From Prosthecodimorpha staleyi (GTDB lineage: Bacteria > Pseudomonadota > Alphaproteobacteria > Rhizobiales > Ancalomicrobiaceae), in the NCBI RefSeq assembly GCF_018729455.1, contig NZ_JAHHZF010000004.1:62001-126000 (forward strand): a DNA stretch of 64,000 nt, read 5' to 3'. The stretch's first letter is position 1; each line of letters begins with the position of its first letter. Under the pieces are notes generated by a model. The model saw only the letters and a program-made list of their open reading frames with translations. It made no database searches and had not been told where the DNA came from. A program made the translations under genes and the position numbers. This document shows positions 54,137 to 63,221 of the stretch, piece after piece.

Positions 54137-56299
54137 ATGGCAAGGGACGGCAAGACGCGCTCCGGTCGACCCGACGGGCAGGGCCGCGGCCGCAACGGCC
54201 CGTCTCAATCCCGGACCGGAACGCCGGAAGCGGCATCTCCCCCGGAAGCGGCACCCCCCGGCGCCGTACAGGCCTTTGCCAGTGCGCAGGCGTCTGCAGT
54301 CTCCCAGGCATCGGTAACCGGACCGGCCGTCCCGCTCGTCGAGGGCGCCACGGCGGCATCGACGGCCTCGGGCCGTGCCGCGGCAGCCAGCCTCTCGACG
54401 CCCGCGGCCGTCATAGAACCGGCGTCCCTCGCTACGCCCACGGCTCTCTCCGCGCCGGTTTCCGATTCGGCCGCCCTCGCAGCTTCCCAGTCTTCCGATG
54501 CAGCCATGACGCCACCCGACGCCCCCTCCGATCCCATCCCGGCCGCTTCGCCCTCGGGCGAGATGCCGGGGGCAGAGCACGGACTTTCGATGTCATCCAG
54601 CGATTCCCGCCCCGCCACGCCTCTCGCCGAAGCCGCGGAGGCCGACCCCGCCGCCGTCGGTGCAAGGCCCGATGGGCCCCTACCGGTCCCCGCCCGTTCG
54701 GGCTTCGACCTGCGCCTCGCCGCCGCCGCGGCGGCCGGCGGCCTGATCGGCATCGGCGGCTCGCTCGTCTTGGCGATCGGCGGCAGCTGGCCGGACAATT
54801 CGCCTGCCGCCAGCCTGGACCGTGCCCGCGTCGCCGGCTTAGAGACGCGTCTTTCCGAGGCCGAGAAGCGGCTGGCCGCGCCGGTCCCGCCGGCCGCCGC
54901 CGCCGTCCCGGCCGATCTCGCGAGGCGCCTCGCCGCCCTCGAACAGCTGGCGGCCGACCGCGGGAAGCAGGTCGAGGCGCTGCAGAAGGACCTGCAGGGC
55001 CTGCGCAGCGCCGCCCCGTCGGGCGCCCCTTCCGGTGCCTCGTCCGGGACACCGGTCGCGTCAGGCACCGCACCGGGTGCCGATCCGGCTCGCCTGGACG
55101 AGCTGGAGCGCAAGTTCCTGGCCGACATCGCCGTTGCCCGTGGCGGCTTCGAGCAGGCGCTGACGGCGCAGCGTCAGGCGCTCGCCGCCGAGATCAAGGG
55201 CGTCGCCGGCCGTACCGAGGCGCTGACCGCCCGGCTCGATGCCGGCGAGCGCGCCGCGGCCGAGAGGCTGACGGCCGAGATCCGAGGCCTCGCCGACAGG
55301 GTCGCGGCCGGGGACACGGCGCTGGAGGCCAAGGTGTCCGGCCTCGCCGAGACGCTCGGCCGATCGGCACGCCGGCTCGAAGCGCTCGAAACGGCGGCCG
55401 GCGAGACGGCCAAACGGCTGACCGGCTACGAGGATCTGAAGAAAACCGTCGATGTGCTGTTCGCGCGCGTCGCCGGTTTCGAGGAAACCCGCCGGCGCAT
55501 CGAAACGATCTCTGCCGACATGGCCCGCCTCGCCGATCTCGGCAAGGCGGTCGAGGCCAACGGTACCGGGCTCGTCGAGGCCCGCCGCCAGGTCGAGGCC
55601 CTGACGGTCCGCTCGGCGGAGGCCGAACGGCGCGCCGGCGATCTCGACGGCCGCCTCGGCCAGATCGGCAAGGGCCTGGACGCCGCGGCGGCCCGGACGG
55701 CCGCCGTCGAGGCCCGCTTCAACGGCTTCAGCGACCGGATCGGCGAGATCGAGGGCTTCGCCCGGCGCGGCGCCGATGCCCGCACCGACGCGGTGCTGGC
55801 ATTGTCGCTCGGCGCCCTGCGCGCCGCGGTCGACGACGGCCGTCCTTTCGCGACCGAACTCGCCACCGCCAGGACGCTGGCGCGCGGCGCGGTCGACCTC
55901 GCGGTGCTGGAACCGCTCGCCGCGACCGGGGTGCCGACCAGTGCCGTGCTGGTCGACCGCTACGGCGCGGTCGCCAAGCGCATCCTGCAGGCGACCGCCC
56001 CGGCGGAGACCGGCGGCCTGATGGACAAACTGCTCGCCAATGCCGGTCAGGCCGTCTCGATCCGCAAGGTCGGCGAGATCGGCGGCGACGGGCCGGAAGC
56101 CCGCGTCGCCCGTCTCGAAGACCGGCTCAAGGCGCGCGATCTGGCCGGGGCGCTCGCCGAATGGCGCGCCCTGCCCGAGACCGGCCGCAAGGTCTCGGCC
56201 GACTGGGCGGCCGGGCTCGAAGCCCGCGTCGCCGTCGACAAGGCGCTCGCCGCCTCGACCGCCTCGGTCCTTTCCAAGCTCGTGCAGCCCGGCCAGTGA
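54137..56299 (+). CDS. Mitofilin/Mic60 family inner-membrane protein
   Basis: A 720-residue protein with an Ala/Pro/Ser-rich disordered N-terminal region of about 190 residues. One transmembrane helix (about 193-216, LAAAAAAGGLIGIGGSLVLA) and a long heptad-rich coiled coil (about 230-520) follow. The conserved C-terminal mitofilin domain is at about 540-715, with ARLEDRLKARDLAGALAEW. Alphaproteobacterial Mic60 shapes intracytoplasmic or inner membranes, as its relative does at mitochondrial crista junctions. Position between hemD and hemY is the classic alphaproteobacterial arrangement. GGGGAGGAA precedes the ATG. Confidence 0.88.
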   Translation: MARDGKTRSGRPDGQGRGRNGPSQSRTGTPEAASPPEAAPPGAVQAFASAQASAVSQASVTGPAVPLVEGATAASTASGRAAAASLSTPAAVIEPASLATPTALSAPVSDSAALAASQSSDAAMTPPDAPSDPIPAASPSGEMPGAEHGLSMSSSDSRPATPLAEAAEADPAAVGARPDGPLPVPARSGFDLRLAAAAAAGGLIGIGGSLVLAIGGSWPDNSPAASLDRARVAGLETRLSEAEKRLAAPVPPAAAAVPADLARRLAALEQLAADRGKQVEALQKDLQGLRSAAPSGAPSGASSGTPVASGTAPGADPARLDELERKFLADIAVARGGFEQALTAQRQALAAEIKGVAGRTEALTARLDAGERAAAERLTAEIRGLADRVAAGDTALEAKVSGLAETLGRSARRLEALETAAGETAKRLTGYEDLKKTVDVLFARVAGFEETRRRIETISADMARLADLGKAVEANGTGLVEARRQVEALTVRSAEAERRAGDLDGRLGQIGKGLDAAAARTAAVEARFNGFSDRIGEIEGFARRGADARTDAVLALSLGALRAAVDDGRPFATELATARTLARGAVDLAVLEPLAATGVPTSAVLVDRYGAVAKRILQATAPAETGGLMDKLLANAGQAVSIRKVGEIGGDGPEARVARLEDRLKARDLAGALAEWRALPETGRKVSADWAAGLEARVAVDKALAASTASVLSKLVQPGQ

Positions 56300-56309
56300 G
56301 TTTATCGCG

Positions 56310-58241
56310 ATGATCCGCGTCCTCGTCTTCCTCGCCGCTCTCCTGGCGCTCGCCTTCGGCTTCTCCTGGCTCGCCGACCATCCGGGCGAACTGACGCTCG
56401 TCTGGCAGGGGGTGGAGATGAAAACCTCCACCATGGTGGTGGCGATCGCCATCGTCGCCTTCACGGCGGCGGTGCTGGCCGTCTTCGCCCTGCTGCGCGG
56501 TCTCGTCCGGACGCCCGGCGCGGTCGGCTCCTTCTTCACCCGGCGCAAGCGCGAACGCGGCTGGCGGGCCTTGAGCCAGGGCATGATCGCGGTCGGTGCC
56601 GGCGATCCCTCGACCGCCGGCCGGCTCGCCCAGGAGGCGCGCCGCGTGCTCGGCGCCGAGCCGCTGGCGTTGCTCCTGGAGGCCCAGGCGGCCCAGCTCT
56701 CCGGCGACCGCGCCGCCGCCCACGAGGCCTTCGAGCGTATGCTGGAGGATCCCGAGACCCGGCTCCTCGGCCTGCGCGGCCTCTATGTCGAGGCCGGCCG
56801 CTACAACGACGCGACCGCCGCGCGCCATTTCGCCGAGGAGGCCAACACGCTCGCCCCGCGCGTCGGCTGGGCCGGTCAGGCGCTGCTCGAATTTCAGTCC
56901 CAGGACCGGGACTGGGACGGCGCGCTGGCGACCCTAGACCGCAATGCCCGCCACAAAATCGTCGACAAGCCGCGCGCCAAGCGGCTGCGCGCCGTGGTGC
57001 TGACCGCGCGCGCCCTGGAGATCGAGATGGGCGAGCCGGATCTCGCCCGCAACTTCGCCATGGAGGCGCATGGCTTGGCGCCCGAGCTGGTACCGGCGGC
57101 GGTGGTCGCCGCCCGCCTGATGGCGCGGGCCGGCGACATCAAGCGTGCCGCGCGCGTCATCGAGACGACCTGGCGACAGGAGCCGCATCCAGATCTCGCC
57201 GACGCCTATGCGCATCTGCGGCCCGGCGACAGCGCGCAGGACCGGCTCGCCCGCATCAAGGATCTGATCCGGGTGCGTGCCCATCACACCGAATGCGCCT
57301 TCGCGCTCGCCCGCGCCGAGTTGGAGGCGCGCAACGTCTCCGCCGCCCGTGCGGCCCTGAAGCCGGTCATGCAGCCGGCGCCGACCCGGCGCGCCTGCCT
57401 GATCATGGCCGAGATCGAGGAAGCCGAACACGGCGCCTCCGGCAAGGTGCGCGGCTGGCGCGCCCGGGCCGCGCGCGCGCCGCGTGATCCTTCCTGGATC
57501 GCCGACGGGTTCGTCGCCGAACGCTGGGCCCCGGTCTCGCCGGTCACCGGCCGGCTCGATGCCTTCGAATGGAAGGTGCCGGCCGATCTCCTGGGCGGCC
57601 CGGTGACCGATCCGTTCGACGAGGCCGACGACAGCGGCGACGAGACCGCAAGCCTGCTTTCGGTCGAACAGGCGCGCCCGGAGCCGGCCCGCCCGGCCCC
57701 CATGCCGACGGCCGCGGAAGCCGAGCCGGAAAAGGCGCCGCCCGCGACAGAACCGAGTCGTGCCGAACTGCTGCCACCGGACCCGGGCCGCCCCGCGCCG
57801 TCTTCCCCCTCGGCTTCCGCCGCCACGCCCCCGTCCGCAGCGCCCGCACGCGAAAAGGCCAAGTCCGGCGCGCCGGAGCGCAAGTCCGAGCCGGCGCTGA
57901 TCGAGGCGAAGCCGGAACCGGCCAAGCCGACCGGCCCGACCGCATCCGCCGGCACCAGCGCCGCCGAGCCGGCCAAGCCGACCGTCGTGGCCTCCGACAA
58001 GGTGGTGATCCTGCCCAAGGCGTCGGGCGAGACGCGGTCCGAGCCGCCGCGCGGCGAGACCGTCAAGCCGGAGGCCCCGAAGGCCGACGTCCCCAAGCCG
58101 GAGGCCGCGCGCGCCGAGGCCGCGAAATCGGCGGCGTCCTACGTATTCGCGCCGCCGCCGGACGATCCGGGCCCGGATGCCGGGGCGGCCGACGGCGCGG
58201 AGGCCGGCGAGCCGGGCCGGCGCTTCCGGCTCTTCTCCTGA
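56310..58241 (+). CDS. hemY: HemY-type TPR membrane protein with long acidic-proline tail
   Basis: A 643-residue protein with the HemY N-terminus: two helices (about 1-20 and 40-65) framing FGFSWLADHPGELTLVWQG. A TPR-like helical domain follows (about 95-400), with RAAHEAFERMLEDPETRLLGLRGLY. From about residue 440 it becomes a low-complexity Pro/Ala/Glu/Lys tail of about 200 residues. HemY-type proteins were named for linkage to haem genes and have no proven catalytic role; they may organise a membrane complex. It starts ten bases after the Mic60 gene. Its last 103 bases overlap the convergent DTW-domain gene. Confidence 0.88.
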   Translation: MIRVLVFLAALLALAFGFSWLADHPGELTLVWQGVEMKTSTMVVAIAIVAFTAAVLAVFALLRGLVRTPGAVGSFFTRRKRERGWRALSQGMIAVGAGDPSTAGRLAQEARRVLGAEPLALLLEAQAAQLSGDRAAAHEAFERMLEDPETRLLGLRGLYVEAGRYNDATAARHFAEEANTLAPRVGWAGQALLEFQSQDRDWDGALATLDRNARHKIVDKPRAKRLRAVVLTARALEIEMGEPDLARNFAMEAHGLAPELVPAAVVAARLMARAGDIKRAARVIETTWRQEPHPDLADAYAHLRPGDSAQDRLARIKDLIRVRAHHTECAFALARAELEARNVSAARAALKPVMQPAPTRRACLIMAEIEEAEHGASGKVRGWRARAARAPRDPSWIADGFVAERWAPVSPVTGRLDAFEWKVPADLLGGPVTDPFDEADDSGDETASLLSVEQARPEPARPAPMPTAAEAEPEKAPPATEPSRAELLPPDPGRPAPSSPSASAATPPSAAPAREKAKSGAPERKSEPALIEAKPEPAKPTGPTASAGTSAAEPAKPTVVASDKVVILPKASGETRSEPPRGETVKPEAPKADVPKPEAARAEAAKSAASYVFAPPPDDPGPDAGAADGAEAGEPGRRFRLFS

Positions 58242-58900
58242 GGCGGCGGCAGCGAATCCCGGTAGCGCTGCAGCATGCGCCGGAAGCTCGACAGCATCGC
58301 CTTCTCGATCTCCGGCTTGCCTTCGAGCCGGCTGATCACGAAGGCGACCGCCTCCAGGGTCGACAGCCCCTCGCGGCGCGGCTCCTTGCGCAGCTTGCCG
58401 TAGAGCGAGGGCTGCGCCGGGCGGATCACCAGCCGCCGCGCCTTCAAGACCCAGGGATTGCGCCACCACAGCGTCTTGGCCTGGCTCCAGCTGCCGTCGA
58501 AGGCGACGACGCCCTCGATCCCCTTCAGGGCCGCCGCCTGGTCCGGGACCGGCTTGCCGTCCTTGTCGACCACGACCAGATCGCGGCCGGGCGGGAAGGC
58601 CTCGGTATCGACCGAGCCGAGATGCATCACCGCCCAACGCTTCACGTCGACCTCGCGCCCGACCGCCTTGGACAGGCTCGGCCAGGACAGCCCGACCTTG
58701 AAGATGCCGCCGACGAAATGCCGGACGGCCAGCCGCGCCGAGCCGAGCGTCACGTCCTGCTCCTGCGGATGCTGCAGGATGGCGAGCCTGACCCGGGTCT
58801 CGACCGGCTCGACGAAGTCGCAGACGCACAAGGCCGCCGGCTTGCCGCAATGCGGACAGGGTTCGGCGACGGCGGCGGGCAAGGCGGGGGTATCGGTCAT
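58139..58900 (-). CDS. DTW-domain tRNA-uridine aminocarboxypropyltransferase
   Basis: A 253-residue protein. The N-terminal zinc-type cysteines are PCPHCGKPAALCVC, followed by VRLAILQHPQEQ and the signature DGSWSQAKTLWWRNP in place of the DTW core. LYGKLRKEPRREGLSTLEA is also typical. Members (TapT/YfiP type) place an acp3 group on uridine 47 of tRNA. The last 30 or so residues are low complexity (SPASAPSAAPASGPG) and lie in the DNA shared with the hemY tail. The start is the ATG at 58900. Confidence 0.85.
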   Translation of the reverse strand: MTDTPALPAAVAEPCPHCGKPAALCVCDFVEPVETRVRLAILQHPQEQDVTLGSARLAVRHFVGGIFKVGLSWPSLSKAVGREVDVKRWAVMHLGSVDTEAFPPGRDLVVVDKDGKPVPDQAAALKGIEGVVAFDGSWSQAKTLWWRNPWVLKARRLVIRPAQPSLYGKLRKEPRREGLSTLEAVAFVISRLEGKPEIEKAMLSSFRRMLQRYRDSLPPPQEKSRKRRPGSPASAPSAAPASGPGSSGGGANT

Positions 58901-59234
58901 GGGTTCGGTCTCGGTTCGCCGCCCTGTCTATCCGGTCGCGCGGCCGGCCGCGAGGACCGAATCCGATCGCGATCCTTGACCCCCGCCGCCTTTGCGCGTA
59001 TGGACCCGCGGTCTCGCCGAGATTTCGACGACGATCCGCCGACCGGGACTTGATCCCGGAGGTCCACGCCCGCCAGCGCGTTGCGCCCGCGGGCGCGTTT
59101 CCGTTTGGCGGCATCGGTTCCGGAGACGGGTTTCATGCCCGGTCCGGTCTGTCGGCATCCAGGACGAGACCCTATCTGAGAGCGATCGGGATCAACCCGT
59201 CGCCCTCGGGCGGCCTGAGTGAAGAGCGAGACGC
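58901..59234 (+). other. Intergenic region before ffh
   Basis: About 330 bases between the divergent DTW gene and ffh. Short open frames here are GC shadows. No clear promoter, hairpin or RNA gene is seen. Confidence 0.4.
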
Positions 59235-60779
59235 ATGTTCGAGAGCCTTTCGGAACGCCTGTCCGGCATCCTGGACAAGCTGACCCGGCGCGGCGCGCTG
59301 ACGGAGGAAGACGTCAACGCGGCCATGCGCGAGGTGCGCCGTGCGCTGCTCGAGGCGGACGTGGCGCTCGACGTCGTGCGCTCCTTCACCGACAAGGTGC
59401 GTGCCCGCGCCGTCGGCCAGGAGGTGATCCGCTCGGTCACGCCAGGCCAGCAGGTGATCAAGATCGTCCACGACACGCTCGTGGACATGCTCGGCTCGGA
59501 TGCCCGGCCGATCGACCTCGAAGCCCCGGCCCCGGTCGCGATCATGATGGTCGGTCTGCAGGGCTCGGGCAAGACGACCACCACGGCCAAGATCGGCCTG
59601 CGGCTGACCGCGCGGTCGCGTCGCAAGGTGCTGCTCGCCTCGCTCGATACGCGCCGCCCGGCCGCGCAGGAGCAGCTGCGGGTGCTCGGCGCCCAGAACG
59701 ACGTGGACACGCTGCCGATCGTGGCCGGCCAGTCGCCGACCCAGATCGCCGAGCGCGCCATGACGGCCGGCCGGCTCGGCGGCTACGACGTGGTCATCCT
59801 CGACACCGCCGGCCGCATCCATATCGACGAGCAGCTGATGCTCGAGATGGCCGAGATCAAGCGGGTCGCCAAGCCGCACGAGATCCTGCTCGTCGCCGAC
59901 GCGCTGACCGGCCAGGACGCCGTCAATCTGGCCAAGTCCTTCGACGAGCGCGTCGGGCTGACCGGCATCGTGCTGACCCGCATGGACGGCGACGGCCGCG
60001 GCGGTGCGGCGCTGTCGATGCGCGCGGTCACCGGCAAACCGATCAAGCTGATCGGCGTCGGCGAAAAGGCCGATGCGCTGGAGGATTTCGATCCCGCCCG
60101 CATCGCCGGTCGCATCCTCGGCATGGGCGACATCGTCGCGCTGGTCGAGCGCGCCGCCCAGGAGATCGACGTCCAGAAGGCCGCCAAGGCCGCCCAGCGG
60201 ATGCAGAAGGGTCTGTTCGACCTGGACGATCTCGCCGAGCAGCTGCGCCAGATGGAGAAGATGGGCGGCATGAAGGGCATGATGGCCCTGCTGCCCGGCA
60301 TGGGCAAGATGAGCAAGGAACTCGACAAGGTCGACGACCGGATCGTCAAGCGCCAGATCGCGATCATCTCGTCGATGACCTCGAAGGAGCGGCGCAAGCC
60401 CGAATTGCTCAACGCCTCGCGCAAGCGCCGCGTCGCGGCCGGCTCGGGCACGCGCGTGGAGGACATCAACCGCCTCCTCAAGCAGCACCGCCAGATGGCC
60501 GACATGATGAAGATGCTCGGCAAGAAGAAGGGCGGCATGCTCGGCGGCCTCGGCAGCATGCTCGGCATGGGCGGCGGCGCTCCACAGATGGATCCGGCTG
60601 AGCTCGAACGGCTCGCCAAATCCGGCAAGCTGCCCGACATGCCGCCCGGTTTTGGCGGCGGCGGCGGCCTGCCGCCCATGCCGCCCGGCGGGCTCGGCCT
60701 GCCGCCCGGCATGGGCTTCCCCGGTCCGAAGGGACCCGGCGGTTTCCCCACTCTTCCGGGGCTCGGCAAGAAAAAGTAG
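59235..60779 (+). CDS. ffh: Signal recognition particle protein Ffh
   Basis: A 514-residue SRP54 GTPase that brings nascent membrane proteins to the translocon with 4.5S RNA. The N domain begins [16 protein letters not shown]. The G domain has [15 protein letters not shown] (about 109-123), [16 protein letters not shown] and [13 protein letters not shown]. The methionine-rich M domain is at about 330-440. The last 50 residues are a Gly/Pro/Met-rich tail ([15 protein letters not shown]), common in alphaproteobacteria. It leads the block ffh-rpsP-rimM-trmD-rplS. Confidence 0.97.
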   Translation: MFESLSERLSGILDKLTRRGALTEEDVNAAMREVRRALLEADVALDVVRSFTDKVRARAVGQEVIRSVTPGQQVIKIVHDTLVDMLGSDARPIDLEAPAPVAIMMVGLQGSGKTTTTAKIGLRLTARSRRKVLLASLDTRRPAAQEQLRVLGAQNDVDTLPIVAGQSPTQIAERAMTAGRLGGYDVVILDTAGRIHIDEQLMLEMAEIKRVAKPHEILLVADALTGQDAVNLAKSFDERVGLTGIVLTRMDGDGRGGAALSMRAVTGKPIKLIGVGEKADALEDFDPARIAGRILGMGDIVALVERAAQEIDVQKAAKAAQRMQKGLFDLDDLAEQLRQMEKMGGMKGMMALLPGMGKMSKELDKVDDRIVKRQIAIISSMTSKERRKPELLNASRKRRVAAGSGTRVEDINRLLKQHRQMADMMKMLGKKKGGMLGGLGSMLGMGGGAPQMDPAELERLAKSGKLPDMPPGFGGGGGLPPMPPGGLGLPPGMGFPGPKGPGGFPTLPGLGKKK

Positions 60780-60858
60780 CCGACCCCACCCGCAAAACCG
60801 CCCCGGCCTCCGGGGCGCCTCGATCCCAGCCTCAAGACTTCGAACGGAAAGGTCTACG

Positions 60859-61209
60859 ATGTCCCTGAAGATCCGGCTCGCCCGCGGCGGCACCAAGAAG
60901 CGTCCCTACTATCGCATCGTCGTGACCGATGCCCGCAACCCGCGCGACGGCCGCTTCATCGAGAAGGTCGGCACCTACAACCCGATGCTGGCCAAGGATT
61001 CGACCGACCGCGTCAGCCTGGTGCCCGAGCGCATCAAGCATTGGCTGAGCGTCGGCGCCCAGCCGACCGACCGCGTCCTGCGCTTCCTCGCCGATGCCGG
61101 CATCGCCACGCGCGAAGCCCGCAACAATCCCGAGAAGGCCGTCCCGGGCAAGAAGGCCCAGGAGCGCGCCGCCGAGAAGGCCAAGAAGGCCGAAGCCGCC
61201 GCGGCGTGA
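60859..61209 (+). CDS. rpsP: Ribosomal protein bS16
   Basis: A 116-residue protein opening [21 protein letters not shown], the bS16 signature, with a C-terminal Ala/Lys/Glu extension typical of alphaproteobacteria ([18 protein letters not shown]). It binds 16S rRNA early in small-subunit assembly. It is 79 bases downstream of ffh. Confidence 0.97.
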   Translation: MSLKIRLARGGTKKRPYYRIVVTDARNPRDGRFIEKVGTYNPMLAKDSTDRVSLVPERIKHWLSVGAQPTDRVLRFLADAGIATREARNNPEKAVPGKKAQERAAEKAKKAEAAAA

Positions 61210-61244
61210 TCCGCTGATCCGTCCGTCCGGGAGCAGCCTGAGCC

Positions 61245-61934
61245 ATGGCGCCGAAGCGCATCCTCGTCGGGCAGATCGGTGCCGCCCACGGCATTCGGGG
61301 CGACGTGCGGGTCAAATCCTTCACCGAGCCGCCGGAGGCGATCGCGGATTACGGTCCGCTCGCCTCCGAGGACGGGCGCATCGCCCTCACGGTCGAGCGC
61401 CAGCGTCCGGCCGACACGGTGCTGATCGTGAAGTTCCGCGAGGTTGCCGACCGCAACCGTGCCGAGGAACTGAACGGGACGCGCCTTTTCGTCGACCGCG
61501 ACGCCCTGCCGGCGCCGGAGGACGAGGAGACCTTCTACCAGGCCGATCTGATCGGGCTCCGGGCCGAAGGTGCCGACGGCACGCTCTACGGCACGATCCT
61601 GGCGGTACCGGATTTCGGGGCGGGCGACCTTCTGGAAATCCAGCCGCCGGCGGGATCGACCGTCTACCTGCCCTTCACCAGGGCTTTCGCGCCGGTGGTG
61701 GACGTGGCCGGAGGGCGGGTCGTGATCGAGCCGCCGGAGGGCCTGTTCGCGGGTGCCGAACCGGACGACGAGGCCGCCGCGGCGGCGGAGGCGTCGGGCG
61801 CTGCGGAAGGTGTCGAGGCCGGCAGCCTGAAGCGGCGGCCCGGACGCCGGCGGAAGGGTCGCAAGACCTCCGGGGACGCGGCGGATGCCGTGCCCGCGGG
61901 CTCGCCCGATACGGCCGGGGGATCGGAGCCTTGA
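61245..61934 (+). CDS. rimM: 16S rRNA maturation factor RimM
   Basis: A 229-residue protein with the RimM N-terminal barrel ([21 protein letters not shown]) and the PRC-barrel domain (about 100-170: [20 protein letters not shown]). It assists assembly of the small-subunit head with protein uS19. The C-terminal 45 residues are an extra basic, low-complexity tail ([11 protein letters not shown]). The stop overlaps the TTG start of trmD. Confidence 0.95.
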   Translation: MAPKRILVGQIGAAHGIRGDVRVKSFTEPPEAIADYGPLASEDGRIALTVERQRPADTVLIVKFREVADRNRAEELNGTRLFVDRDALPAPEDEETFYQADLIGLRAEGADGTLYGTILAVPDFGAGDLLEIQPPAGSTVYLPFTRAFAPVVDVAGGRVVIEPPEGLFAGAEPDDEAAAAAEASGAAEGVEAGSLKRRPGRRRKGRKTSGDAADAVPAGSPDTAGGSEP

Positions 61935-62677
61935 GCGGCTTCCGCGCCACGGTGCTGACGCTCTATCCGGAGATGTTCCCGGGCCCGCTCGGGGTCGCGC
62001 TCTCCGGCAAGGCGCTGGCCAAGGGGCTCTGGTCGCTCGACGTGGCGGATATCCGCGACGCCGCCGAGGACCGGCATCGCAGCGTGGACGACACGCCGGC
62101 GGGCGGCGGTCCCGGCATGGTGATGCGGGCCGACATCGTCGCCCGCGCGCTGGACCGGGCGGCCGAACCGGATGATCCGCGCCCGCGGCTCCTGATGAGC
62201 CCGCGCGGCCGACCGCTCCGGCAGGAATTCGTCCGCGATCTCGCGGCCGGACCGGGGGCGGTGATCGTCTGCGGCCGTTTCGAGGGGGTCGACGAGCGGG
62301 TCATCGAGGGACGCGGGCTGACCGAGGTTTCGGTCGGCGACTATGTCCTGTCCGGCGGCGAGCCGGCGGCGCTGGTGCTGCTCGATGCGGTCGTCCGGCT
62401 GCTGCCGGGTGTGATGGGCAAGACGGAGTCCGGCACGGAGGAGAGCTTCGAGGCCGGGCTCCTGGAATATCCGCACTATACCCGGCCGCAGGTCTGGGAA
62501 GAGCGGACGATCCCGGAGGTCCTGACCTCCGGCGACCACGGCAGGATTGCGCGCTGGCGCCGCGAGGCGGCGGAGCGGCTGACCGCCGAGCGCCGGCCGG
62601 ACCTCTGGACGGACTACCAAGCCCGGCGACGGGCGGACGAGACGAACCGGCCGCGACGGTCGCGTTCCCGCGATTGA
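61931..62677 (+). CDS. trmD: tRNA (guanine37-N1)-methyltransferase TrmD
   Basis: A 248-residue SPOUT methyltransferase that modifies G37 and prevents frameshifting. Core motifs are [54 protein letters not shown] and [15 protein letters not shown], the trefoil-knot SAM site. It begins with TTG at 61931 within the rimM stop (TTGA); the unusual start and short spacing to CGGAG suggest translation coupled to rimM. Confidence 0.96.
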   Translation: MSGFRATVLTLYPEMFPGPLGVALSGKALAKGLWSLDVADIRDAAEDRHRSVDDTPAGGGPGMVMRADIVARALDRAAEPDDPRPRLLMSPRGRPLRQEFVRDLAAGPGAVIVCGRFEGVDERVIEGRGLTEVSVGDYVLSGGEPAALVLLDAVVRLLPGVMGKTESGTEESFEAGLLEYPHYTRPQVWEERTIPEVLTSGDHGRIARWRREAAERLTAERRPDLWTDYQARRRADETNRPRRSRSRD

Positions 62678-62746
62678 CGCGACGGGGACATGACAAGCGG
62701 CTCGACATCGAGTATAGGCAACGCCGATTTCGGAACAGGTGCACCC

Positions 62747-63118
62747 ATGAACATCATCGATCAACTCGAAGCCGAGCAGATGGCGGCCATCGCCGAGAAG
62801 CGCTCGATCCCGGACTTCGCCCCCGGCGATACCGTCCGCGTCAACGTCAAGGTCGTCGAAGGCAACCGCACCCGCGTGCAGGCCTACGAGGGCGTCTGCA
62901 TCGCCCGTTCGGGTTCGGGGCTCAACGAGAGCTTCACGGTGCGCAAGATCTCCTACGGCGAGGGCGTGGAGCGCGTCTTCCCGGTCTACACCCCCCTGGT
63001 CGAGTCCGTCGACGTGGTCCGCCGCGGCAAGGTCCGCCGCGCGAAGCTCTATTACCTGCGCGGCCTGACCGGCAAGGCGGCCCGCATCGTCGAGAAGCAG
63101 GACAAGAAGTCGGCCTGA
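62747..63118 (+). CDS. rplS: Ribosomal protein bL19
   Basis: A 123-residue large-subunit protein located at the subunit interface. It contains [39 protein letters not shown] and [11 protein letters not shown], all family signatures. It closes the ffh-rpsP-rimM-trmD-rplS block, 69 bases after trmD, and is followed by a strong terminator. Confidence 0.97.
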   Translation: MNIIDQLEAEQMAAIAEKRSIPDFAPGDTVRVNVKVVEGNRTRVQAYEGVCIARSGSGLNESFTVRKISYGEGVERVFPVYTPLVESVDVVRRGKVRRAKLYYLRGLTGKAARIVEKQDKKSA

Positions 63119-63150
63119 TCCGGGCCGCTCCTTCTGCTCGATGCCGCGAG

Positions 63151-63176
63151 AGGCCGGGGGTTCCCCGGCCTTTTTC
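63151..63176 (+). terminator. Rho-independent terminator after rplS
   Basis: A perfect nine-base stem (AGGCCGGGG) with loop GTT is followed by TTTTC, 32 bases after the rplS stop. Confidence 0.9.
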
Positions 63177-63221
63177 GCGTTGGTGCAAGACGAAGGGCGC
63201 CCGGACGGCAGGCCGGTCGGG

